From positions 1 to 64,000 of the forward strand of contig NZ_JADCKL010000002.1 in the NCBI RefSeq assembly GCF_014982975.1: 64,000 nt of DNA, read 5' to 3'. This document shows, in pieces, positions 25,865 to 33,869 of this stretch. Under the pieces are notes generated by a model that saw only the letters and a list, made by a program, of their open reading frames with translations, made no database searches and was not told the origin of the DNA. This DNA is from Claveliimonas monacensis (GTDB lineage: Bacteria; Bacillota; Clostridia; Lachnospirales; Lachnospiraceae). A program made the position numbers and the translations under genes. Every line of letters starts with the position of its first letter. The stretch's first letter is position 1.

Positions 25865-27076
25865 ATGCAAAGCACATGGGAAAAGCGCAGAAAGAGAGTT
25901 TTCGAGATCATAGAGGTAGGGACAGAGTACGACTATATCAGCCGCATCTATGACTTTTTTAATGCTTTCTGCATCATTCTTAATCTGATAGTCAGCATGG
26001 TCTACACATTTGAAGAGTACCGGACCGCTTACGGCAGTCTGCTGATGACCATAGAGCAGGCCACTGTGGCTCTTTTTATGGTGGATTATTTTCTCCGCAT
26101 ATGGACGGCAAAATATCTGTACCCGGGCAGCACTCAGCCCAGGGCTATTTTGAAATATATGACTTCCTTTACAGGCATTGTGGACCTTCTGTCCTTTCTG
26201 CCCCAGTATCTCCCCTTCTTTTTCCCGGCGGGAGCCATCGCCTTCCGCATGTTCCGGATCATACGGATCTTCCGCCTGTTCCGCATCAATGCCTACTACG
26301 ACTCTCTGAATGTGATCACGGAAGTCATTGTGAGCAAAAAGCAACAGCTTTTTTCTTCCGTTTTCATCATCCTCATGCTGATGCTGGCCTCCAGCCTGTG
26401 CATGTACAGCCTGGAGCACGAGGCCCAGCCGGAAGTGTTCTCCAACGCTTTCTCGGGGATCTGGTGGGCTGCCTCCACCCTGCTCACTGTAGGCTACGGC
26501 GACATTTACCCCATCACTGTCCTTGGGAAAATGTTCGGCATCTTTATCGCCTTCCTGGGCGTGGGTATTGTGGCCATCCCCACCGGTATCATTTCCGCGG
26601 GATTCGTGGATCAGTATTCCCGCATCAAGAGGATGAGTGAGTACGGCCAGGAGGCGGACATCCATTTCATTCAGATCCATCTGACCGACCAGGACAAGTG
26701 GGCAGGAAAGACCATCTCCCAGCTCCACCTCCCTGCCCGGGTCATTGTGGCTGCCATCCAGCGGGATCACAAGATCATCGTCCCCCGGGGAAACATGGTG
26801 GTGAAAGCCGGGGACGCCATGGTATTGGGAGCTGAGTCCTTCCACAACAACAAGGGGGAGCGCATTCAGCTCAAGGAAATGGTGCTCCAGAAAAATCATC
26901 CCTGGATCGGTCAGCGCATCCAGGAGCTGGATATCTCCAGAAGATCCATCATCGTCCTTGTCAAGAGAAACGGCCGCACGCTGATCCCCAACGGCAACAT
27001 GCTCCTTCGGGAACAGGATATGGTCATCTTCTACTCTCAGATCCACATGGCAGGGGCCACGGAGATAGATGTGTAA
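25865..27076 (+). CDS. Voltage-gated potassium channel with RCK-type C-terminal domains
   Basis: 403 residues. Six hydrophobic segments occupy residues 30-240. S4 has regularly spaced arginines (FRMFRIIRIFRLFRI, about 127-141). The pore filter is TLLTVGYGD (208-213 for TVGYGD). The C-terminal 150 residues form two TrkA-C-like ligand-binding units (KTISQLHLPARVIVAAIQRD and QRIQELDISRRSIIVLVKRN). There is no Rossmann RCK-N domain between them. Start 25865 follows GGGGAGG. It is monocistronic and divergent from the decayed two-component/ABC locus. It should mediate K+ flux gated by voltage and possibly a nucleotide or ion bound to the C-terminal units. Confidence 0.93.
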   Translation: MQSTWEKRRKRVFEIIEVGTEYDYISRIYDFFNAFCIILNLIVSMVYTFEEYRTAYGSLLMTIEQATVALFMVDYFLRIWTAKYLYPGSTQPRAILKYMTSFTGIVDLLSFLPQYLPFFFPAGAIAFRMFRIIRIFRLFRINAYYDSLNVITEVIVSKKQQLFSSVFIILMLMLASSLCMYSLEHEAQPEVFSNAFSGIWWAASTLLTVGYGDIYPITVLGKMFGIFIAFLGVGIVAIPTGIISAGFVDQYSRIKRMSEYGQEADIHFIQIHLTDQDKWAGKTISQLHLPARVIVAAIQRDHKIIVPRGNMVVKAGDAMVLGAESFHNNKGERIQLKEMVLQKNHPWIGQRIQELDISRRSIIVLVKRNGRTLIPNGNMLLREQDMVIFYSQIHMAGATEIDV

Positions 27077-27124
27077 GCCTGCGGGAATTGATGGAATTTT
27101 CGTAAGAATTTTTTCAATTTCGGA

Positions 27125-27154
27125 TTGACAAGACATGTAAGAATATGATATAAA
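27125..27154 (+). promoter_or_regulatory. Promoter of tRNA-Trp
   Basis: -35 TTGACA (27125-27130), 18-bp spacer, -10 TATAAA (27149-27154), 35 bases before the tRNA. Confidence 0.75.
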
Positions 27155-27188
27155 TATCAAGTGACCGATTTAGGTCAGAAAATGATGC

Positions 27189-27259
27189 AGGGGATTGGTC
27201 AAATGGTATGACAGGAGTCTCCAAAACTCTTAGCGGGAGTTCGATTCTCTCATCCCCTG
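27189..27259 (+). tRNA. tRNA-Trp (anticodon CCA)
   Basis: Acceptor AGGGGAT/ATCCCCT, anticodon stem GGAGT/ACTCT with loop CTCCAAA, giving anticodon CCA. T arm is GGGAG-TTCGATT-CTCTC and the discriminator is G. The 3' CCA is not encoded. It has its own promoter and terminator. Confidence 0.92.
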
Positions 27260-27264
27260 TTATG

Positions 27265-27307
27265 AAAGAGCTGGAAATGCTTGAAAAATAAGCGTTTCCA
27301 GCTCTTT
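27265..27307 (+). terminator. Terminator after tRNA-Trp
   Basis: Perfect 13-bp stem AAAGAGCTGGAAA/TTTCCAGCTCTTT followed by TGTTTT. Confidence 0.88.
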
Positions 27308-27322
27308 TGTTTTATTCGGAAA

Positions 27323-27350
27323 ATCAAAGGGTATCAAACAGGGTATCAAA
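27323..27350. repeat. Short direct repeats after the tRNA terminator
   Basis: GGGTATCAAA occurs twice, 13 bases apart, between the tRNA-Trp terminator and the ubiD terminator. Such repeats next to a tRNA gene can be a leftover of integrase-mediated insertion, but no integrase is present. Confidence 0.4.
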
Positions 27351-27368
27351 ATATTAAATCACGAAAAT

Positions 27369-27417
27369 GAAAGAGCCTTTTCGGGGTTGTATGCCAACCG
27401 ACCGAAAGGGCTCTTTC
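27369..27417. terminator. Terminator downstream of the UbiD-family gene
   Basis: Very long hairpin: GAAAGAGCCTTTTCGG/CCGAAAGGGCTCTTTC plus an inner GGTTG/CAACC stem, with T-rich tails on both strands. Confidence 0.82.
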
Positions 27418-27467
27418 CATTTCTTTGCTCTTACATCCGATACTCTGCAAGCGCCTCCGAAACGCTT

Positions 27468-28934
27468 CTAAAATCCATATTCCTCCCAGTTGTCCAGCAC
27501 CTTCTGCTGCAGCTCTTCCGGATAGCCGCGGAAGGATGCTTCTACTGGTCTGCGCTCTTCAGGCCAGCTGTGGAACGGAGTCAGACAGTTGTAGATCACA
27601 CGCGTGGAGACAGCGCTTTTCTTCTCCTCCGGACTCAGGTACGCTACCAGCGGGAATATATACTGTTCCGGAATCGTCACTCTCCTGTCCGGGTGATGCC
27701 GGGTGGCAATAGCCCATGTGAGCTGGCTGATATCGCTTGGATCAATGTCGTCGTCCACTACGATCACCTTTGGAATATAAGATCCCCCTTTTGAAGAAAA
27801 TACAGCTCTTCCGATTTCAGATGCCAGCTTGTCGTCATCCTCGCAGGAACGGTTCCTGTCCACAGAGACGACAAACCAATGAGCCGCGGATTCCATGGGA
27901 ATGAAACATTCTTTTATCGGGAATCCCTGCCTGCGCAGTACATTCTGGATACTGGCGGCAATGCTGATGCCCCAGTTGGTATGATTCTCCTCTGTAGGCA
28001 CACCGGCCACGCAGAGAGGCATAATGGGATCATCCCGGTGTGTCATGGCTGTGACCTTAAAGCAGGGTACCTGCTGGCTTCTCCCTGACCACACATACCC
28101 GCCGTATTCGCCCATCGGTCCCTCCGGCACCTTTTCATCCAGTGACGCCAGCCCTTCGATGACAATCTCTGTAGATGCCGGCACAAGAAGATCATTTGTC
28201 TCACACTTCACCACATCCACCGGCTCTTTATACCAGCCGCCCATCATCTCTCCCTCACTTACACCGGAAGGCAGAGGATAGCCGGCGATCATGGCAATAG
28301 CCGGATCAACACCCAGGCAGAGAGCAAAGGGCATTTCCTTTCCTATCTCTTTCCACCGCGCATAGATTTTTCCAAAATCCTGGGTCGGGATCACAACGCC
28401 CGCGATCGTCCGGGGTCCGTCCAGCATAGCACGGGAGATGGCCCAGTTTACCCATTTCCCGTCCGGGGTGGCTGCGATAAAGATCCCATATGTATTGATA
28501 TAGCGTCCCCCATCCCCATGGTGGATCCAGGGAACCGGAAGTTTTGTCAGATCGATCTCATCCCCAAACAGCTTATTTTCCTTGCATGGACCGCTCTCCA
28601 CTTCCCTTGGCGGTATGGGCTTCACATCCGGGAGCCGCGACCACTCCGCCACCAGCCCCGGGGCACTCGTATCCACCGGAAGCCCCAGAGACAGAGCAAC
28701 CCTCAAAAATGGATGGCTCCGGTCCGGGCTCAACCCTACCGGCGCCCCCAGCACCCGAAATCCCGGAGTACACCCTTTGATATTCTGGAAAAGAGGTGCC
28801 GGTGCCGGGAGATCATAGGCACGCCTTGTAATAGCACTCATCTCCAGGTTCCAGTCCACCTCCTTCTCAACAGTCACAATCTCACCACATTCTTTCAGTT
28901 TTTCCACATACTCTCGAAAACTTTTGATCATCAT
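27468..28934 (-). CDS. UbiD-family decarboxylase, ferulate decarboxylase (Fdc1) type
   Basis: 488-residue prFMN-dependent (de)carboxylase. INTYGIFIAATPDGKWVNWA with following SRAM supplies the conserved Asn and Arg. VPEGPMGEYGGY supplies the Glu pair five residues apart that completes the Glu-Arg-Glu catalytic triad of Fdc1. ENHTNWGISIAA and CFIPMESAAHWFVV also align by eye with Fdc1 rather than E. coli UbiD. The substrate is probably an aromatic or unsaturated acid. The gene stands alone with a consensus promoter; no prFMN synthase (UbiX) lies in the window. The ribosome site is AGGAGG and two ATGs in tandem could each serve. Confidence 0.9.
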   Translation of the reverse strand: MMIKSFREYVEKLKECGEIVTVEKEVDWNLEMSAITRRAYDLPAPAPLFQNIKGCTPGFRVLGAPVGLSPDRSHPFLRVALSLGLPVDTSAPGLVAEWSRLPDVKPIPPREVESGPCKENKLFGDEIDLTKLPVPWIHHGDGGRYINTYGIFIAATPDGKWVNWAISRAMLDGPRTIAGVVIPTQDFGKIYARWKEIGKEMPFALCLGVDPAIAMIAGYPLPSGVSEGEMMGGWYKEPVDVVKCETNDLLVPASTEIVIEGLASLDEKVPEGPMGEYGGYVWSGRSQQVPCFKVTAMTHRDDPIMPLCVAGVPTEENHTNWGISIAASIQNVLRRQGFPIKECFIPMESAAHWFVVSVDRNRSCEDDDKLASEIGRAVFSSKGGSYIPKVIVVDDDIDPSDISQLTWAIATRHHPDRRVTIPEQYIFPLVAYLSPEEKKSAVSTRVIYNCLTPFHSWPEERRPVEASFRGYPEELQQKVLDNWEEYGF

Positions 28935-28962
28935 GTTTTCCCTCCTCGTGACATATCCTGTT

Positions 28963-28979
28963 CAGGTACCAATACCCTG
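28963..28979. promoter_or_regulatory. Inverted repeat in the ubiD leader
   Basis: CAGGTACCAATACCCTG is a near-perfect palindrome lying between the promoter and the ribosome site, a place suited to a repressor. Confidence 0.4.
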
Positions 28980-28988
28980 ATGATTTCG

Positions 28989-29017
28989 ATTATAGTAAAG
29001 AAATTTTTCCATGTCAA
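28989..29017 (-). promoter_or_regulatory. Consensus promoter of the UbiD-family gene
   Basis: Minus strand: perfect -35 TTGACA (29012-29017), 17-bp spacer, perfect -10 TATAAT (28989-28994). Confidence 0.88.
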
Positions 29018-29119
29018 ACAGGCGGATCTCCTGTATTTTTATCAGCGGTCTCCCCGTCATACCCGCCCCTCTCCCCTCATATAATAGAGAGACAACTGCA
29101 AGATGAAGGATACCACCCT

Positions 29120-29959
29120 ATGTTCCGCAAAATGAGATCTCTTCCTTTTCTCCGGGTCACTCTTATACTGGCCGCTGCCTTTCTCCTTGGACGCACAGCC
29201 GCCCAGGTGACCTCCTTTGTCACCGCATCCCACTCTGATCAGATCCATTCTTCAGCCGAGGGAAACTGGGGCCTTGGCTTCCAGGAGGAGGGCCAGCCTC
29301 CCGTGGGAAATGCCACTGTGGATGAACTGGCACAGTACAACGCCTTCTACCTGGGCGATACAGATCAGAAACGGATCTACCTGACCTTTGATGCAGGTTA
29401 TGAGAATGGCAATACCGAGCCCATTCTGGACGCTCTGAAAAAGCATAAAGCTCCCGCTGCATTTTTTGTAGTGGGAAACTTCATCTCTGAGAACCCGGAT
29501 CTGATCCGCCGGATGGTGGAAGAGGGACACACGGTAGCCAACCACACCTCCACTCACCCCGATATGTCCCGGATTTCCACCCTGGAAGCCTTCCGGGAAG
29601 AGCTGGAGGGTGTGGAAAATTGCTATAAGGAGATCACAGGAAAGGAGATGACAAAATTTTACCGTCCTCCCCAGGGGAAGTACAATGTGGAAAACCTGAA
29701 AATGGCAAAGGGACTTGGCTACCACACCTTCTTCTGGAGCCTCGCCTACGTAGACTGGTACCAGGACGATCAGCCCACAAAGGAAGAGGCCTTTGACAAA
29801 CTGCTGGGCCGCATTCATCCGGGCGCTGTCGTCCTCCTCCACAGCACCTCCTCCACCAACGGAGAGATCATGGATGAACTTCTGGGGAAGTGGGAGGACA
29901 TGGGATACTCTTTTGGGTCACTTGAAGAACTTGCAGCAGACACAAAACAAGAAAAATGA
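29120..29959 (+). CDS. PdaA-like polysaccharide deacetylase
   Basis: 279 residues with a signal-anchor at 10-32 (FLRVTLILAAAFLLGRTAAQ). The NodB domain starts KRIYLTFDAGYENGNTEPIL. The metal-binding HTSTHPDMS block and the RPPQGKY motif follow, then late VVLLHSTS. The TFD-A-GYENG form, lacking the second Asp, is like PdaA of Bacillus (TFDNGYENG). PdaA makes muramic-delta-lactam in spore cortex, so a sporulation role is likely. A TATAAT-like -10 lies near 29079. The gene is single and ends before a hairpin. Confidence 0.88.
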   Translation: MFRKMRSLPFLRVTLILAAAFLLGRTAAQVTSFVTASHSDQIHSSAEGNWGLGFQEEGQPPVGNATVDELAQYNAFYLGDTDQKRIYLTFDAGYENGNTEPILDALKKHKAPAAFFVVGNFISENPDLIRRMVEEGHTVANHTSTHPDMSRISTLEAFREELEGVENCYKEITGKEMTKFYRPPQGKYNVENLKMAKGLGYHTFFWSLAYVDWYQDDQPTKEEAFDKLLGRIHPGAVVLLHSTSSTNGEIMDELLGKWEDMGYSFGSLEELAADTKQEK

Positions 29960-29968
29960 CAGACAAAA

Positions 29969-30021
29969 GGCGGGCCTGCATCCAGGTGCCGTTCCCGGCA
30001 CTTCTCTTCAGCAGGTCCGCC
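29969..30021. terminator. Hairpin between PdaA and thiC
   Basis: GC-rich stem GGCGGGCCTGC/GCAGGTCCGCC with a 30-nt loop, between the converging genes. The T tract is modest. Confidence 0.55.
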
Positions 30022-30054
30022 TCTCATCCCGTCTTTTATTTTCCGCCCGCCGAT

Positions 30055-31365
30055 TTAAAGAATATCAATGTACTCTCCTGCCAGGGCCTTGTTCATGCTG
30101 CGCACGGCACAGAATTTACCGCACATGCTGCATGTGTCGCTGTGGTCATCCTCCGGGCTTCTGCTGTCCCGGATGGCTTTTGCAGTCTCCGGATCCAGTG
30201 CGCATTCAAACTGTGCATCCCAGTCCAGCTTCTGTCTTGCCTCCGCCATGCGGTCATCGATATCTCTTGCTCCCGGGATGCCCTTGGCAATGTCCGCCGC
30301 ATGAGCTGCGATCTTGGAGGCAATGATCCCCTGCTTCACATCATCCACATTGGGCAGGGCCAGATGCTCTGCCGGTGTTACATAGCAGAGGAAAGCCGCT
30401 CCGCTCATAGCTGCTACAGCGCCGCCGATGGCTGCTGTGATATGATCGTACCCCGGTGCAATGTCTGTGACAAGAGGCCCCAGCACATAGAAAGGCGCTC
30501 CCATGCAGATACTCTTCTGCACCTCCATATTGGCCGCCACCTGGTCAAGCGGCACATGCCCCGGTCCTTCTACCATAACCTGTACATTGTGATCCCAGGC
30601 CCGTTTTGTCAGTTCGCCAAGGCGCACCAGCTCCTCGATCTGGCAGACATCTGTAGCGTCAGCCAGACAGCCGGGACGGCAGGCGTCTCCCAGGGAGATG
30701 GTCACGTCGTACTCCTCACAGATATCCAGGATCTCATCAAAGTACTCGTAAAACGGGTTCTCCTCCCCTGTCATGCTCATCCAGGCAAATACCAGGCTTC
30801 CTCCCCGGCTCACAATGTTCATTTTTCTCTTGTGTTTCCGGATCTGCTCAATGGTCTTGCGGGTAATACCGCAGTGAAGAGTCACAAAATCCACCCCGTC
30901 CTCTGCGTGCAGACGGATCACATCAACAAAATCCTTTGCCGTGAGAGTCGCCAGATCTCTCTGATAGTGGATCACACTGTCGTACACCGGCACAGTCCCG
31001 ATCATAACCGGGCACTCGCTTGTCAGCTTCTGCCGGAAAGGCTGGGTATTGCCGTGACTGGAGAGATCCATGATGGCCTCCGCTCCCAGATTCACGGCGC
31101 TCATCACCTTCTGCATCTCGATATCATAGTCCTTGCAGTCCCTGGATACACCCAGGTTTACATTAATCTTTGTGCGAAGCATACTGCCCACTCCCTCCGG
31201 ATCCAGGCAGGTGTGGCGTTTGTTGGCGCAGATCGCCACCTTTCCCTCTGCCACAAGCTGCATCAGCTTTTCCACCGGCATGTTTTCCTTCTCTGCCACC
31301 CTCTTGATCTGGGGTGTCACGATGCCCTTGCGGGCTGCATCCATCTGTGTTGTGTAAGTTTCCAT
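30055..31365 (-). CDS. thiC: Phosphomethylpyrimidine synthase ThiC
   Basis: Radical SAM enzyme that rearranges aminoimidazole ribotide into HMP-P, the pyrimidine half of thiamine. 436 residues. [37 protein letters not shown] and [10 protein letters not shown] are all visible. The C-terminal cluster motif CSMCGKFC (CX2CX4C) binds the 4Fe-4S centre. Start 31365 follows GGAGG, which contains the stop codon of a small upstream ORF. It lies 245 bases downstream of thiW in the operon headed by the TPP riboswitch. Other thiamine genes are not in the window. Confidence 0.97.
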   Translation of the reverse strand: METYTTQMDAARKGIVTPQIKRVAEKENMPVEKLMQLVAEGKVAICANKRHTCLDPEGVGSMLRTKINVNLGVSRDCKDYDIEMQKVMSAVNLGAEAIMDLSSHGNTQPFRQKLTSECPVMIGTVPVYDSVIHYQRDLATLTAKDFVDVIRLHAEDGVDFVTLHCGITRKTIEQIRKHKRKMNIVSRGGSLVFAWMSMTGEENPFYEYFDEILDICEEYDVTISLGDACRPGCLADATDVCQIEELVRLGELTKRAWDHNVQVMVEGPGHVPLDQVAANMEVQKSICMGAPFYVLGPLVTDIAPGYDHITAAIGGAVAAMSGAAFLCYVTPAEHLALPNVDDVKQGIIASKIAAHAADIAKGIPGARDIDDRMAEARQKLDWDAQFECALDPETAKAIRDSRSPEDDHSDTCSMCGKFCAVRSMNKALAGEYIDIL

Positions 31366-31370
31366 TCGTC

Positions 31371-31502
31371 CTACCTCCATTTGCGTTTTTCCTTCTTTTT
31401 CTGACGCCGGCCATGGAAACAGCGGGGAGAAGAGGGATCCTTTCCCCTTCTCTCCATCCGGATGCCGACGCCTTCACCTCTGTATAACACGGTGATCATC
31501 AT
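31371..31502 (-). CDS. Small ORF (43 residues) coupled to thiC
   Basis: A perfect AGGAGG lies nine bases before tandem ATGs (31502 and 31499). The 43-residue product is very basic at its C terminus ([13 protein letters not shown]). The TAG stop lies inside the thiC ribosome site, five bases before the thiC ATG, so the two would be translationally coupled. The middle of the ORF forms a strong RNA hairpin (GGAGAGAAGGG/CCCTCTTCTCC). I recognise no family. It may be a leader peptide, a real small protein, or only a chance frame over a structured leader. Confidence 0.45.
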   Translation of the reverse strand: MMITVLYRGEGVGIRMERRGKDPSSPRCFHGRRQKKKEKRKWR

Positions 31503-31609
31503 GGCTGTATTTCCTCCTTTTTTTGTACAACCAGATTTTTCTATAGCGACACAAAGTGGTGTCCCCAGTCTGCCGCTTTTTCAGAGGGCAAGCCCTCCGA
31601 TCTGCATAT

Positions 31610-32122
31610 TTACCCAGCTGCCCGCAGCTGGTTCATGACGCCGCCCTTCTCTAACACTGTGATCAGGATAAATGCCAGTATACTTCCTGCCACGGTGGAC
31701 ACGAGAAACGGGACAACGTACACAAAAAGTCCCGCAGGCTCCATCCCCATCAGTAGTTTGGCTGCAGGATAGGCGCAAAGTCCGCCCAGGATGCCTGTCC
31801 CAAGTGCCTCAGCCACACAGGTGGGCGCCAGCTTTTTCCAGCCTGCATAGACCAGTCCGCAGCAGAGGGCTCCCACCATACTGCCAGGAAAGGCCAGAAG
31901 ACTTCCGATCCCCAGGATATTGCGCAGAAGACTTGCCGTAAAAGCGATTCCTACGCCCCATCCGGGTCCCAGCGTCACTGCGGCCAGAATGTTGACCATG
32001 TGCTGCACCGGAGCGCACTTGCTGCCCGCTATGGGAAAACTGATCAGACTCCCCACGACGGCCAGAGCTGTGAGAACTCCTGCAAGCACCAGTTTCTTCG
32101 TTGCTGTATTTTGTCTCATCAA
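31610..32122 (-). CDS. thiW: ECF transporter S component ThiW (thiazole precursor)
   Basis: 170-residue membrane protein with five to six hydrophobic helices. The motifs FPIAGSKCAPVQHMVNILAA and LGPGWGVGIAFTASLLRNIL followed by GSLLAFPGSMVGAL are characteristic of ThiW, an ECF S-component predicted to import hydroxyethylthiazole. It is the first gene after the TPP riboswitch, and thiC follows. The energy-coupling module must be encoded elsewhere. Confidence 0.93.
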   Translation of the reverse strand: MMRQNTATKKLVLAGVLTALAVVGSLISFPIAGSKCAPVQHMVNILAAVTLGPGWGVGIAFTASLLRNILGIGSLLAFPGSMVGALCCGLVYAGWKKLAPTCVAEALGTGILGGLCAYPAAKLLMGMEPAGLFVYVVPFLVSTVAGSILAFILITVLEKGGVMNQLRAAG

Positions 32123-32161
32123 TACACAGCTCCTTTCTCTATTTGATCAGATGCACGGAAC

Positions 32162-32187
32162 AAAAAAGAGATGCACGAGGGCATCTC
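32162..32187 (-). terminator. Terminator of the TPP riboswitch
   Basis: Minus strand: stem GAGATGC/GCATCTC with a 6-nt loop followed by TTTTTTG, between the aptamer and thiW. This gives transcription-off control by TPP. Confidence 0.9.
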
Positions 32188-32204
32188 CTATTAACACACG
32201 AATA

Positions 32205-32300
32205 CACATCCCTACGTTGGCATTATCCAAATCAGGTTGCGGGTCGAGACGATAACAGCCTCCTCTCAGCCGGCTAACGGCCAGCTCCCCGTGACACGCT
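32205..32300 (-). ncRNA. TPP riboswitch (THI element)
   Basis: On the minus strand the conserved blocks appear in order: GGGGAGC, GGCTGAGAGGA, ACCCGCAACCTGATTTGG, ATAATGCCAACGTAGGGA. These are the pyrimidine- and pyrophosphate-sensing arms of the TPP aptamer. It precedes thiW-thiC. Confidence 0.97.
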
Positions 32301-32394
32301 TATCCAATTGTATCTGATCCATAATCATTATAGACCTGAGGAAACCTATTTGCAAGGATTTTCGCCAAAGAGCCGGCCTGTTTTCATCCTTTTC

Positions 32395-33051
32395 CTATTC
32401 GTTTTCCAGACTGATCCTGGGCAGATTCCACCGGTAGTGTGAGGCAAGGCACCTGATCACCAGCACCAGCATCACCCCTGCAAACATGGCGGCCGTCATG
32501 CCGGTCACGCTGTAGAGCGCCGTACACGCCACGGCGCCTGCTATGGAGGCGCAGGCATAGATGTGGCGGACAAATATGTAGGGCGGAACGCCTGCCATAA
32601 CATCTCTGAGAAGTCCGCCCCCCACACCGGTCACTGTCCCGGTGAAGATCAGAAGGAAGGCGTTATCCCCGTATCCCTGCTGGAGGCCTGCGTTTACCCC
32701 TACCACTGTAAAAATTCCCAGTCCCACAGCGTCCATCAGCATCATAGCCCCGTCATACAATTTTCCCAGCCTTTCGCTGGACAGGGACTGCCGGAAATAC
32801 ATCACCCCGAAGACAAGGCAGGAAACCAGGACAGCCACCGTCGCATAGACCGGATTTCGGAACACGTTGGGCGGTATGATCCCCACTACAATGTCCCGGA
32901 CAGCCCCTCCGCCCACGGCGGTGATCACTCCCAGCACGCACACGCCAAATATATCCATGGATTTTTGAATCCCCACCAGTGCTCCGGAGACAGCAAAGGC
33001 CACTGTGCCAATGACCTCCAATATAAAAACAACATTATCTTGAACACTCAT
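32395..33051 (-). CDS. Trimeric intracellular cation (TRIC) channel family protein
   Basis: 218 residues, seven hydrophobic helices in two repeats. Each repeat has the Gly-rich kink: VLGVITAVGGGAVRDIVVGI and FTGTVTGVGGGLLRDVMAGV, the signature of the former UPF0126/YadS family. It probably acts as a homotrimeric K+/Na+ channel. Start 33051 follows AGGAAG; a longer reading to 33114 is open but has no family-like N terminus. It starts 79 bases after the PgsA-like gene in the same direction. Confidence 0.9.
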   Translation of the reverse strand: MSVQDNVVFILEVIGTVAFAVSGALVGIQKSMDIFGVCVLGVITAVGGGAVRDIVVGIIPPNVFRNPVYATVAVLVSCLVFGVMYFRQSLSSERLGKLYDGAMMLMDAVGLGIFTVVGVNAGLQQGYGDNAFLLIFTGTVTGVGGGLLRDVMAGVPPYIFVRHIYACASIAGAVACTALYSVTGMTAAMFAGVMLVLVIRCLASHYRWNLPRISLENE

Positions 33052-33129
33052 TTTCTTCTTCCTCTCACACGCATCATTGTCTGACAGGGCTGCCGCAAAC
33101 CGGCTGCCTGCCATCTGTATAACCTGTAT

Positions 33130-33687
33130 TTATTTTTTCTTCAGCGTCCTGATATGATGGCTGCCGTAGAGCACAAGGGACAAAAGCATCATAACCATGC
33201 AGATCCCGATCAGTACCTGTGACACCTGTGCCGGGATATTGTACCAGAACAGATGGAGAACCATCATGGCGTAGAGAAGCCAGGTGGTGACTTTCCCGTG
33301 CCAGTCTGCCCCGAATACGCTGCCCGTCTTCCGGATTACCAGAAGTCCGGTAATGCCCATGAATATTTCTTTTACAACCATGATCCCAAGGGGAAGCACC
33401 ATGAGAGGAAATCTTGTCAGAAGACAGGCCAGCATGGCCGCCTGGGTCAGTTTGTCTGCCACTGGATCCAGCACCTTTCCCAGATCGCTTGTCATGTGGA
33501 ACCGTCTCGCTATCAGACCATCCGCCGTATCCGTCACACCAGATATGATCAGCACGATCCCGGTCCATATATAGTTCTTCTCCACACAGTAAAGCCAGGC
33601 GAACACCGGGATCAGACAGAGCCGGAAAAAGGACAGGATGTTGGGAATGGTCAGTATTTTATGTTTTGAAGTTTCTTCTCGTATCAT
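33130..33687 (-). CDS. CDP-alcohol phosphatidyltransferase (PgsA-like)
   Basis: 185-residue membrane enzyme with the family motif D-x2-DG-x2-AR-x8-G-x3-D-x3-D: DTADGLIARRFHMTSDLGKV followed by LDPVADKL. About five hydrophobic helices. It likely makes phosphatidylglycerophosphate from CDP-diacylglycerol and glycerol 3-phosphate. Without the usual neighbours (such as cinA or ymfM) it could be a paralogue using another alcohol, or a cardiolipin-type synthase. It ends 78 bases before the TRIC channel start. Confidence 0.87.
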   Translation of the reverse strand: MIREETSKHKILTIPNILSFFRLCLIPVFAWLYCVEKNYIWTGIVLIISGVTDTADGLIARRFHMTSDLGKVLDPVADKLTQAAMLACLLTRFPLMVLPLGIMVVKEIFMGITGLLVIRKTGSVFGADWHGKVTTWLLYAMMVLHLFWYNIPAQVSQVLIGICMVMMLLSLVLYGSHHIRTLKKK

Positions 33688-33791
33688 CTTGATGCTCCTT
33701 CTTTATTTTTTATGCGGATCATCCGGTTCCGGCCGGACGTATACAATAAAGTATATACCAACGCCCGCGGACAGACAAGGTGTTACGGGGC

Positions 33792-33834
33792 AAAAAAGAC
33801 GTGCCGGGCAGAAGTGTCTTCCGCACAGCACGTC
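33792..33834 (-). terminator. Terminator after the aldo/keto reductase
   Basis: Minus strand: stem GACGTGC/GCACGTC with a 23-nt loop followed by TTTTTTG. Confidence 0.85.
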
Positions 33835-33869
33835 GAAGCTGCAGATATACGATTCTATACCACAGAAAC

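Noticed and set aside
25757-27160. A 467-codon open frame on the minus strand
   Set aside because: It is antisense to the potassium channel, rich in His/Asp/Gly, and without a ribosome site or known motif.
29956-31404. A 482-codon open frame on the plus strand
   Set aside because: It is antisense to thiC, which is certain; composition is His/Cys-rich as expected of a shadow.
31381-31600. A second TPP riboswitch directly before thiC
   Set aside because: None of the THI-box sequences are present there; only a simple hairpin. The riboswitch is before thiW.
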